The notes below the pieces were generated by a model. The model was given only the letters and a program-made list of their open reading frames with translations, was not told the origin of the DNA and did no database searches. From an uncultured Pelagibacteraceae bacterium (GTDB taxonomy: Bacteria; Pseudomonadota; Alphaproteobacteria; Pelagibacterales; Pelagibacteraceae), in assembly GCA_902533075.1 (NCBI GenBank), contig CACAKN010000001.1:62001-126000 (forward strand): a stretch of 64,000 nucleotides of DNA, written 5' to 3'. The position numbers and the translations under genes are program-made. Numbering within the stretch: position 1 is the first letter of the stretch; each line of letters begins with the position of its first letter. Shown here piece after piece: positions 27,755-36,504 of the stretch.

Positions 27755-29515
27755 ATGTCGTTTAATGCTAGAGTTAGCTATACTGCTAACGGTTCAAACG
27801 CTACGTTTGCAATTACGTTTGCTTTCTTAGATAGCACTCACGTAAAAGTATTTTTAGATGGAGTAGCAACAACTGCTTTCTCGGTTTCAGGAAGTAATGT
27901 GATTATGAATAGCAATCCTGCAAATGGGGTTGTTGTATTAATTAAAAGAGAAACACCTACAGACGCAAGATTAGTAGACTTTCAAGATGGCTCAGTATTA
28001 ACAGAAAGTGATTTAGATAAATCTGCAGACCAAAACTTTTTTATTGCACAAGAAATAAATGACGAAAGTCAAAGTGCAATGAAGCTAGATAATAGTGATA
28101 GATTTGACGCTTTAAATAAAAGAATTATTAATGTAGCTGACCCAACTTCAGCACAAGACGCAGTCACTAAGAATTATTTAGAAACAGTTTGGTTATCGCC
28201 AAGTGATAAATCTAATATTAATTTAGTTGCAGGTATTTCAGGAATTTCAACTTTAGCTTCCAACAATGCCAATATTAATTTAGTTGCAACAAATATAGCT
28301 AATGTAAATGCAGTGGGTAATGACATTGCAAAAGTTATTGAGACTGCAAATGATTTACAAGAAGCTACTTCAGAAATTGATACCGTTGCTACGAATATTG
28401 CAAATGTAAATATTGTTGGAACTGACATTGCTAACGTAAATTCTGTTGCTAATAATATTTCAGGAGTAAATAGTTTTGCTGAAAGATATAGAGTTCAAGC
28501 AGGAGTACCAAGTTCAAGCAACGATACAGGAGACCTTGTCTTTGATACGACTGCAGGAAAATTAAAAGTATTTGATGGTTCGTCTTACCAACTTGCAGGT
28601 TCTTCAGTAAATGGAACTTCACAAAGATTTAAGTTTGTAGCAACTGCAAGTCAAACTACGTTTTCAGGCGCAGACGCTAACGGAAACACTTTAACTTATG
28701 ACGTTGCTTCAGGAACTGCTTTTGCAGATATTTATTTAAATGGTGTCAAACTTGATACCTCAGATTTTACGGCAACAAACGGTACGTCAATTGTACTTAG
28801 TTCTGGTGCTTCAGTTAATGATATTTTACAAGTCGTAGCTTACGGTACGTTTTCACTTGCTTCCTTTTCGGCAGGTAATTTAACTTCAGGAACTCTACCA
28901 ATAGCTAGAGGTGGTACTGGATTATCTTCAGTATCAGGACAAGCAGGAAAAGCGTTGATAGTAAATTCAGGTGGAACTGCTTTTGAATTAGCTAATGCGT
29001 CTTCTGCAGAAGTTTATGGATTTATAAAAGGATTTACACCATCAACTGTTAATTACACCGTCACTGTTCAAAGTGTTGGTGGACAAAACAAATACTTTAT
29101 TAATGGTGAACAACAAAAAACATTAGAATTATTAGAAGGTAATACTTATATCTTCGATTGGTCTTCAGCAACTTCACACCCTTTCAGATTTTCAACGACT
29201 TCTGACGGTACTCACGGTGGGGGAACTGAATACACAACAGGAGTGACTGTAGACACTGTAAACTACAAGACTACAATTGTCGTAGCAAGTTCAGCACCAA
29301 CGCTTCACTACTACTGTCAATATCATTCTGGTATGGGTGGACAGGCGAATACGCCAGAACCTGCTAATAATACTTTACAAGTTATCACGACCAATCAAGG
29401 TCAAGATAACATAACAAACACTCAGTACAATTCGTTTACGGATACACTGTTTAGTGCAAGTGGATTTACATTTAGCATTGACGGAACTACTGGGAACTTA
29501 ATCGCAACAATATAA
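27755..29515 (+). CDS. tail fibre (T7 gp17 N-terminal domain) with cupredoxin-like C-terminal domain
   Basis: VSYTANGSNATFAITFAFLDSTHVKVFLDGV N-term; SHPFRF...YYCQYHSGMGGQ near C-term. Confidence 0.9.
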   Translation: MSFNARVSYTANGSNATFAITFAFLDSTHVKVFLDGVATTAFSVSGSNVIMNSNPANGVVVLIKRETPTDARLVDFQDGSVLTESDLDKSADQNFFIAQEINDESQSAMKLDNSDRFDALNKRIINVADPTSAQDAVTKNYLETVWLSPSDKSNINLVAGISGISTLASNNANINLVATNIANVNAVGNDIAKVIETANDLQEATSEIDTVATNIANVNIVGTDIANVNSVANNISGVNSFAERYRVQAGVPSSSNDTGDLVFDTTAGKLKVFDGSSYQLAGSSVNGTSQRFKFVATASQTTFSGADANGNTLTYDVASGTAFADIYLNGVKLDTSDFTATNGTSIVLSSGASVNDILQVVAYGTFSLASFSAGNLTSGTLPIARGGTGLSSVSGQAGKALIVNSGGTAFELANASSAEVYGFIKGFTPSTVNYTVTVQSVGGQNKYFINGEQQKTLELLEGNTYIFDWSSATSHPFRFSTTSDGTHGGGTEYTTGVTVDTVNYKTTIVVASSAPTLHYYCQYHSGMGGQANTPEPANNTLQVITTNQGQDNITNTQYNSFTDTLFSASGFTFSIDGTTGNLIATI

Positions 29516-29529
29516 GGAGAAATATAATT

Positions 29530-30348
29530 ATGGCGACAATAGATATAGGCAAAATAAAACCTGTATTCAAAGGTACTTACGACAATAGTACTGCCTATGT
29601 TTTAGATGACATAGTTTATTACAACGGCAGTTCTTATGTTGCAAAGACTTCAACAACAGGAAATCTTCCAACTGACACTACGAAATGGAACGTACTCGCT
29701 TCTGGTTCTGGTGGAATTTGGGATAGCACACTTTCAATTGGAAGTGCTTCACAAAAATTACGAGTAAATTCTGGGGGTACGGCTTTAGAATTTTTCACAG
29801 AACCTGCAGTCACTTCTGACTTTGTAAAAATAGCAACAGTAGAAACAACATCTGCCGTAGGTTCAGTAGACATACAAGGTTGTTTTTCTACATCTTACGA
29901 CTTTTATACTATTAGATTTGGTATGTTAAATGGTAGTGGAAACTATTGGTTTGAACCTGCTTGGTTAAAATCAGATAATACTGTTGATACTACTAGGTAT
30001 GACCACAAGCGTCTTGAAGTTTATGGGGATACCACAAGTATAAATAATGGGGCTAATAGACAAAATGATACTGATGGTTGGAGAATAATGAACACTTGGT
30101 ATCAAAATGATAATCAATATTGGGCAGGTGGCGAAATAAATGTATATGACCCTCTTTTAACTCATATGCCAAAACATATGTGGTATGACCAAATGACTTG
30201 GGCGTATGGTAATACTTCTCAAATTGGTGAGTCTCGAGGAATGGGTTATCAAGCTAGTACTTCAGCTCATCACGGAATTAGATTTAGATTTAATGGTGGA
30301 ACTATTCAATCTGGATTTAGAGCAACTGTTTATGGAATGAAAAATTAA
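29530..30348 (+). CDS. tail fibre/receptor-binding protein with carbohydrate-binding-module-like N-term
   Basis: FKGTYDNSTAYVLDDIVYYNGSSYVAKTSTTGNLPTDTTKW. Confidence 0.75.
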   Translation: MATIDIGKIKPVFKGTYDNSTAYVLDDIVYYNGSSYVAKTSTTGNLPTDTTKWNVLASGSGGIWDSTLSIGSASQKLRVNSGGTALEFFTEPAVTSDFVKIATVETTSAVGSVDIQGCFSTSYDFYTIRFGMLNGSGNYWFEPAWLKSDNTVDTTRYDHKRLEVYGDTTSINNGANRQNDTDGWRIMNTWYQNDNQYWAGGEINVYDPLLTHMPKHMWYDQMTWAYGNTSQIGESRGMGYQASTSAHHGIRFRFNGGTIQSGFRATVYGMKN

Positions 30349-30358
30349 GGAGAAAAAT

Positions 30359-30646
30359 ATGGCAAAAATAGAAAAACCAATACTTGAAACTGAAGAAGAA
30401 TGTCTTGCAGGATTAGATGAAAGACAAAAACTAATTGTCAATGCACAAACTGGAGAACAAAAATATGTTCCTTTAGATGATGATGATAAAGCGTTTTTTA
30501 CAAAAAGAGCAAAGACAAGAGAAGCTAGTCATAACGCTTTGTTTGATGGTATTAATGCTAGAGAAGATTTAAAAGAAAGTGCAAGAGCAAAATTAGTAGC
30601 AGGTGAAAAACTTACCGAAGAAGAAGCTAAATTAATAGTATTATAA
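30359..30646 (+). CDS. hypothetical phage protein
   Basis: ORF with GGAG RBS in tail gene cluster. Confidence 0.6.
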   Translation: MAKIEKPILETEEECLAGLDERQKLIVNAQTGEQKYVPLDDDDKAFFTKRAKTREASHNALFDGINAREDLKESARAKLVAGEKLTEEEAKLIVL

Positions 30647-30650
30647 TACT

Positions 30651-31271
30651 GTGAATAAGCGTGAGTATAAAACTATCACGTTAGGACAAAAGATTTTAAA
30701 ATTTGATGTTCCTAAAGATATAATAGATACAATCAATAATGTTTACGAAAATAATAATTTATTAGAACATAATAATTATTTAGCAGGTAAAATAGTAAAT
30801 CAACATAAAATTACTGAATATTTACCAGATACAGTTAAAGATTATTTTACAGGTTGTTTTCAATTATATTTATTAGAAAATAGTTTTGTTCAATTACCTT
30901 TTAAAGTTAAATTGTTAGACGCTTGGATTAACGAAATGAAAGAGAATGAATATAATCCAATGCACACTCATAGAGGTCTTAGCCATATTGGATTGTCTTC
31001 TGTATTATGTTTAAAAGTTCCTAGTACTTATGGAAACGAATATTCAACAGAACATAATCCTTGTAATGGCGTATTAGATATTATCGGTAATAACGGTGGT
31101 ATGTTTTCTAACAATCAATTTAGACAAAGATTGTCAGTAGGAGATTTATTTGTATTTCCTTATGACATAAATCACGGAGTTTATCCATTCAATAATACTA
31201 AAGAAACTAGACGCACAATGTCTTTCAATTGTGATTTACCAATAGAATTTAAAAATAAATCAAAGGAGTAA
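30651..31271 (+). CDS. putative 2OG-Fe(II) oxygenase
   Basis: YNPMHTHRGLSHIGLSSVLCL...GDLFVFPYDINHGVYPF...RRTMSFN. Confidence 0.7.
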   Translation: MNKREYKTITLGQKILKFDVPKDIIDTINNVYENNNLLEHNNYLAGKIVNQHKITEYLPDTVKDYFTGCFQLYLLENSFVQLPFKVKLLDAWINEMKENEYNPMHTHRGLSHIGLSSVLCLKVPSTYGNEYSTEHNPCNGVLDIIGNNGGMFSNNQFRQRLSVGDLFVFPYDINHGVYPFNNTKETRRTMSFNCDLPIEFKNKSKE

Positions 31272-31277
31272 TAATAA

Positions 31278-32597
31278 ATGTCAAGAAATAGAAATCTTGC
31301 CGATTTAATAAACGGTATAGACGCAAGTAAAATCACTTCAGGCACTTTTGCAGACGCAAGACTAAGTCAATCAAGTGTTCAACAATATGCTAGTACCTTT
31401 GACGATAATAAAATTGTCAATGATATTTCTACATTGGGGTTGAGAGTTCATACACAAGAAAACCTTAACGCTTCAAATACTAACTCGGCTTCCTTTGATG
31501 TATTTCAAGATAGTTCTGGGATTACAAATTTGACTAATTGTGAAAGAAATCAAGGAGAATTTCTGTCTTCTGTTGTTAGTGCAGGATTTGCTATTGATAA
31601 TGCAGGAACATTATTAACAAACTTACATAATGTTCATAATTTCGATAACAATAAAACAGACGATTATCAAGGTAATATGGTTTTAAGTGACAGTGATGTT
31701 GCACCTACTTTTAGTTCATCAATTAAGAAATTTGGAACACACTCAGTTTATTCTGCACAAGACAATCAAGGTTATTCTATGAATTACAATAGCACTGGTC
31801 ATTCTAACTTTGCTTCAAATGAAAGTACATCAATGTCTTGTTGGATTTATCAAACATCAGATAATGCACAATGGAATATGATTTATGACGGAATTTCATC
31901 AACTGGTAATCACGGATTTATTTTTGCAGGTAGGTATCAAAACCAAGATGATACTGGAATTTATGATAATAATGGTTGGGCAAATGGGGGTGGTACTATT
32001 GTCTTAAATCAATGGCACCATATGGTCTTTATGATTTCTACTTCTAAAAAAGAAATGTATTTTGATGGAGTAAGACAAATAAATGCTAGTGGTTCTTTTT
32101 CCTGGCACGGTAGTGATACATCTCATAGACTTTTTAAAAGATATGACAATGGTTCTAATCTTCATTTTAATGGTTATTGCGACCAACTTTGTTTTTGGAA
32201 AAATAAAATATTAAGCACAACTGAAATTGCAGATTTATATAATAGTGGAAATGGTAATGAATTTACAAGTGGAGTAGAAAATGCAACTGGCTCGTTTGAG
32301 AATAATCCAATAACGGCTTCATCAACAAACAAAATGGGTGCAGTTATAACTTATCAAGACAACGCAGGAACTAACGCATTAAATACAGATATTGTTTTAA
32401 AATTATCAGCAGACAATGGTTCAAACTATTCGACTGCAACTCTTACGGCTTTACCTGATTTTGCTACTGGAATTAAAATGGCAAAAGTCAATGACCTTTC
32501 AGTGACTGCAGGTACACAATTAAAATATAAAATAGAATTTGCTAATCAATCAAATAGTAAAAACGCAAGAATTAGAGGAGTTAGTTTACAATACTAA
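31278..32597 (+). CDS. tail-associated protein with LamG/concanavalin-like domain
   Basis: SMSCWIYQTSDNAQWNMIYDGIS...QWHHMVFMISTSKKEMYFDGVRQ...STTEIADLYNSGNG. Confidence 0.75.
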   Translation: MSRNRNLADLINGIDASKITSGTFADARLSQSSVQQYASTFDDNKIVNDISTLGLRVHTQENLNASNTNSASFDVFQDSSGITNLTNCERNQGEFLSSVVSAGFAIDNAGTLLTNLHNVHNFDNNKTDDYQGNMVLSDSDVAPTFSSSIKKFGTHSVYSAQDNQGYSMNYNSTGHSNFASNESTSMSCWIYQTSDNAQWNMIYDGISSTGNHGFIFAGRYQNQDDTGIYDNNGWANGGGTIVLNQWHHMVFMISTSKKEMYFDGVRQINASGSFSWHGSDTSHRLFKRYDNGSNLHFNGYCDQLCFWKNKILSTTEIADLYNSGNGNEFTSGVENATGSFENNPITASSTNKMGAVITYQDNAGTNALNTDIVLKLSADNGSNYSTATLTALPDFATGIKMAKVNDLSVTAGTQLKYKIEFANQSNSKNARIRGVSLQY

Positions 32598-32836
32598 TGC
32601 CTAGAAAAAAGATTACTGCTAAAAACTTTGTTGAACAAGCAACAGGAGTAAGACTTTCTGCACACGAAAGAATTTGTGCTGAGAGAATGAAAACTTTGAA
32701 TGATAGTATTAATGAATTAAAGAGAGAAGTTAAATCATTAAGACAAGATGTTTCTAAAGGCAAAGGTGCAGTAGCAGTTCTAGTATTTATTGGAACTCTT
32801 GTAGCTTCAATAATCGGATTTTTAAATTTTAAATGA
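32597..32836 (+). CDS. small protein with C-terminal TM helix
   Basis: Coiled-coil then VAVLVFIGTLVASIIGFLNF. Confidence 0.55.
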   Translation: MPRKKITAKNFVEQATGVRLSAHERICAERMKTLNDSINELKREVKSLRQDVSKGKGAVAVLVFIGTLVASIIGFLNFK

Positions 32837-33063
32837 AATATGTACTAATCTTGTACGTATGTAGTTTCATAAATCAGGCAAACCCATTCTGTAATGAAAG
32901 TCATATAGTTCCTTTAGAATTTGAAACTTACGAAGAATGTATACTTCAAGGTTATAAATCTTCTCATAATACATTGAAAAAATTGTATGGAGAAAGAATT
33001 GAAGAAGAAAAACTAGCAATCAAATTTTATTGTCAAAAGGTAAAAGTAGGTGAAAATATCTGA
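32833..33063 (+). CDS. small secreted Cys-containing phage protein
   Basis: Hydrophobic N-term MKYVLILYVCSFINQANPFC; YCQKVKVGE. Confidence 0.5.
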   Translation: MKYVLILYVCSFINQANPFCNESHIVPLEFETYEECILQGYKSSHNTLKKLYGERIEEEKLAIKFYCQKVKVGENI

Positions 33064-33400
33064 TAACACTTCAATAGCAATGCCTATGAGAAATCTCATA
33101 AGTATAGTTGTTGCAGTTGCAGTAGGAGTTTGGGCGTACTTTGGAATAGTAGAAAGAATAAATACTTTAGAAACTTCAAAACAATTGATGGAAGCTGACT
33201 TATTAAAGAAAGCAGAACAAACACCTAAAAATTTAGAAATGCTAATGTTGATTGAAATGAACTCGAAATTATTAGAGAAACATCAAACTCAATTAGACGA
33301 AAATATTCATACTAAGGTTTTATTAACTGAAGCAAATAAGAAGATAGATAAATTACAAGTAGACGTAGAAAAATTAATTAGAAAAAATGGTAATCACTAA
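33050..33400 (+). CDS. N-terminal TM plus coiled-coil protein (possible Rz-like spanin)
   Basis: LISIVVAVAVGVWAYFGIV then long coiled-coil. Confidence 0.5.
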   Translation: MKISDNTSIAMPMRNLISIVVAVAVGVWAYFGIVERINTLETSKQLMEADLLKKAEQTPKNLEMLMLIEMNSKLLEKHQTQLDENIHTKVLLTEANKKIDKLQVDVEKLIRKNGNH

Positions 33401-33600
33401 TGGTAGAAATAATGGCTTTATTAATGTTTGTAGGCACTGAACAAAAACTTACAGAAATGACATATATGCCTTCAGTTCATAAATGTATCGAAAAAAAGCG
33501 TATTGCTACCAGAAATAGTAATGCTCTTTATATATGTTCAAAAGTAAAAGCAGAATTATCAGAAGATATGAAAATTATAAGAATAGAGAGAAATCAATGA
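33400..33600 (+). CDS. small Cys-containing phage protein
   Basis: MVEIMALLMFVGTEQK...YICSKVKAEL. Confidence 0.45.
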   Translation: MVEIMALLMFVGTEQKLTEMTYMPSVHKCIEKKRIATRNSNALYICSKVKAELSEDMKIIRIERNQ

Positions 33601-33818
33601 GTGATAGTAAATTAAAAGAATTACACGGAGTTTTAGCACAAGAACTATTAAAAAGAGTAAAAGACCCAAAAGCAAAATCTGCAGATTTAAATGTAGCTAG
33701 ACAATTTTTAAGAGACAATGGAATAGACGCAGTTCCAACAGAAGATAATCCACTAGGAAAACTATTAGAAGAACTACCATTCGATGAAAAACGAAAAAAT
33801 CCTGTCAAAAATAACTGA
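33597..33818 (+). CDS. terminase small subunit (T7 gp18-like)
   Basis: MSDSKLKELHGVLAQELLKRVKDPKAKSADLNVARQFLRDNGID; ATG 33597. Confidence 0.8.
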   Translation: MSDSKLKELHGVLAQELLKRVKDPKAKSADLNVARQFLRDNGIDAVPTEDNPLGKLLEELPFDEKRKNPVKNN

Positions 33819-35454
33819 CTTTAGGAATTTTCTATACATCACTTGGAAGCATTTAAATTTACCTCAACCTACTAAAGTTCAATACGATATAGCTGACTAT
33901 ATTGCTAATGGAGACAGTAGAATAATTATTAGTGCTTTTAGAGGTGTAGGAAAGAGTTGGATAACTGCAAGTTATGTTTTATGGCGTATCTTACTTAATC
34001 CAAATATTAATATACTTGTTGTATCGGCTTCAAAGAATAGAGCCGATGACTTTAGTACTTTCTGTTTAAGATTACTTCACGAAATGCCATTGCTTCAACA
34101 TCTATATCCTAAAGACGACCAAAGACAGTCAAAGATTAGTTTTGATGTAAATACGGCTTCTGCTTCACAACAACCAACAGTAAAGTCATTAGGTATTACT
34201 TCGCAGATTACAGGTTCACGTGCAGACTTAGTTGTTGCTGATGACGTAGAAACTTCAGGAAATACTCAAACTCAGTTTATGAGAGACAAGTTATCTGAAG
34301 CTATTAAAGAATTTGAAGCAGTAATTAAACCTGACACTTCTAGAATTATATACTTAGGTACACCACAAACAGAACAAAGTATTTATAACAAGTTGCAAGA
34401 GAGAGGTTATAAAATACGTTATTGGACTGCTAGATACCCTAGTGAGAAACAAATAAAGTCTTATGGTTCTAATCTTGCGCCTATAATTAATAATACTTGG
34501 AATATAGATTTAATTGGTAAACCTACAGACCCATCAAGATTTGATGAAAAAGATTTATTAGAAAGAGAAGCTAGTTATGGAAGACTAGGTTTTAATATGC
34601 AGTATCAGCTAGATACTACGTTAAGTGACCTAAACAAGTTTCCATTAAAACTATCAGATTTATCAGTAATGAATTTAAATCCTGAGAACGCACCAGAAAA
34701 AGTTATTTGGGCTAGTTCTCCTGAATTACAACATAACGATTTACCTAACGTAGGACTACAAGGAGACGCTTATTATAGACCTATGGAAGTACAAGGTCAG
34801 TGGTTGCCTTATATATCTACAGTAATGGCAATTGACCCTTCAGGTAAAGGTTCTGATGAAACGGCTTATTGTGTCACTAAATTTTTAAATGGTAATATTT
34901 ATTTAGTAGATATTGGTGGTTTCAATAGTGGTTATTCAGAACATACATTATCTAAATTAGTAGAAGTAGCTAAGAAGAATAAAGTTAATAAGATTTTAAT
35001 AGAAGAAAACTTTGGTCAAGGTATGTTTGAGGCATTATTAAAACCTTATTTAATTAAAGAATATCCTTGTACTACAGAAATGGTTAGACAGACTTCTAAT
35101 AAACATAGAAGGATATTGGATACATTAGAACCTCTAATATCTCAGCATAGAATTATTGTAGATAAAACAGTAATCAAGAAAGACTATGAAGGTACTAATA
35201 TGTTGTATCCTCAGGAAAGCGCATTGAAGTATCAGCTTTTCTACCAAATAAGTAGATTACAAAAAGAAATACATTCATTGCCACACGATGACAGAATTGA
35301 TTGTCTTCAGGTTGCTTGTCATCATTGGGTTCAGCATTTAGCTAAAGACCAAGAACTTTCATATAAACAAAGAAAAGAAGACTTACTTAATGCTGAAATA
35401 GAGAAATATTTTGGAGATAATAAAACAGAAAACAGTTGGATTAAAATAATATGA
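33784..35454 (+). CDS. terminase large subunit (T7 gp19-like)
   Basis: Walker A-like SAFRGVGKSW, ADLVVADDVE, MAIDPSGKGSDETAY. Confidence 0.95.
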   Translation: MKNEKILSKITDFRNFLYITWKHLNLPQPTKVQYDIADYIANGDSRIIISAFRGVGKSWITASYVLWRILLNPNINILVVSASKNRADDFSTFCLRLLHEMPLLQHLYPKDDQRQSKISFDVNTASASQQPTVKSLGITSQITGSRADLVVADDVETSGNTQTQFMRDKLSEAIKEFEAVIKPDTSRIIYLGTPQTEQSIYNKLQERGYKIRYWTARYPSEKQIKSYGSNLAPIINNTWNIDLIGKPTDPSRFDEKDLLEREASYGRLGFNMQYQLDTTLSDLNKFPLKLSDLSVMNLNPENAPEKVIWASSPELQHNDLPNVGLQGDAYYRPMEVQGQWLPYISTVMAIDPSGKGSDETAYCVTKFLNGNIYLVDIGGFNSGYSEHTLSKLVEVAKKNKVNKILIEENFGQGMFEALLKPYLIKEYPCTTEMVRQTSNKHRRILDTLEPLISQHRIIVDKTVIKKDYEGTNMLYPQESALKYQLFYQISRLQKEIHSLPHDDRIDCLQVACHHWVQHLAKDQELSYKQRKEDLLNAEIEKYFGDNKTENSWIKII

Positions 35455-35624
35455 GTACAGTAAATAAATCAGGTAATTATACCAAACCTACTTTGAGAAA
35501 GCGTATATTCAGTAGAATAATGAATAGCAATTCTTATGGTACACCTAGTGGTAAATGGAGTGCTAGAAAAGCACAAGCACTAGCGAAAGCATATAAAAAA
35601 GCAGGTGGTGGATATAAAAGCTAA
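35451..35624 (+). CDS. small phage protein (57 aa)
   Basis: ATGA overlap with terminase; MSTVNKSGNYTKPTLRKRIFSRIMNSNSYGTPSGKWSARKAQALAKAYKKAGGGYKS; not in track. Confidence 0.6.
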   Translation: MSTVNKSGNYTKPTLRKRIFSRIMNSNSYGTPSGKWSARKAQALAKAYKKAGGGYKS

Positions 35625-35860
35625 TGTCACTTAAACAACCTCAAAAAGATTTGAAGAACTGGTCGGCTCAAAAATGGAGAACTAAATCAGGTAAAAAATC
35701 TAGTGTCACTGGTGAAAGGTATTTACCAGAAAGCGTAATAAACAGATTGTCCTCTAAAGAGTACGCAAGGACGACTGCAAAGAAAAGAAAAAACAGAACT
35801 AGAGCAAAGTATAGTAAGAAAATAGCTTCTATGGTTAGAAATGCTCTTAAAGTTGTTTGA
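35624..35860 (+). CDS. small basic phage protein, DUF5872-like
   Basis: LKNWSAQKWRTKSGKKSSVTGERYLPE. Confidence 0.6.
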   Translation: MSLKQPQKDLKNWSAQKWRTKSGKKSSVTGERYLPESVINRLSSKEYARTTAKKRKNRTRAKYSKKIASMVRNALKVV

Positions 35861-35897
35861 TTTTGATTTTTTAATTAAGTGCCACTATTAGGATACT

Positions 35898-35919
35898 ACT
35901 ATAGTTAAACTATAGTTAA
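35898..35919. repeat. two tandem 11-bp repeats ACTATAGTTAA
   Basis: ACTATAGTTAA|ACTATAGTTAA; contains palindrome AACTATAGTT. Confidence 0.7.
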
Positions 35920-35986
35920 TCTTTATCCTTATATAAGTGCAACCAACAACATCTGACTATGAGTATATCTTATAGTAAATAAAGTT

Positions 35987-36250
35987 ATGAACCACAAAGA
36001 ACCAAAGGTAATCTATCTTAAAGCTCTTTTTTCAAAGAATAAAAGTAAAAAGAATGTAGAGAAAATAATAAAAGAATTTGTAGTACAAGCAGAATTTCCA
36101 AGAAAGAAACTTAAAGTTTCACCAGAAGTTAAATCTAAAATGGCTAGAGAGTTTATACTGAAGTACGCTAATGACTTTTTAGGTTATGCCGTAGAGTACT
36201 CAATGTTTGATAAGTTCTTTGATTTAAAAAGTTTTGACGAAAAAATCTGA
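35987..36250 (+). CDS. hypothetical phage protein
   Basis: ORF after AT-rich intergenic region. Confidence 0.55.
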   Translation: MNHKEPKVIYLKALFSKNKSKKNVEKIIKEFVVQAEFPRKKLKVSPEVKSKMAREFILKYANDFLGYAVEYSMFDKFFDLKSFDEKI

Positions 36251-36504
36251 CAAGTTCACGTATATACACAAAATTTTTTTTACCCCCTCGACCCTATAGC
36301 AAAAATAAACAGGGGTACTACCCTGTATTGTATCCAATATACAATTTTTCTGCAGGAAACCGAGTGATAGTTTTGATTTACGTTAGTCTTCTAGACTACC
36401 GATGGACTTTTTTGTAGATTTTTTCTTTCAAAAAATTATTTCATATTATCTCTCTCATTATCTGTTTTGAAACTTCAGAAACTTTGTGATACTTACAGTT
36501 CAGT

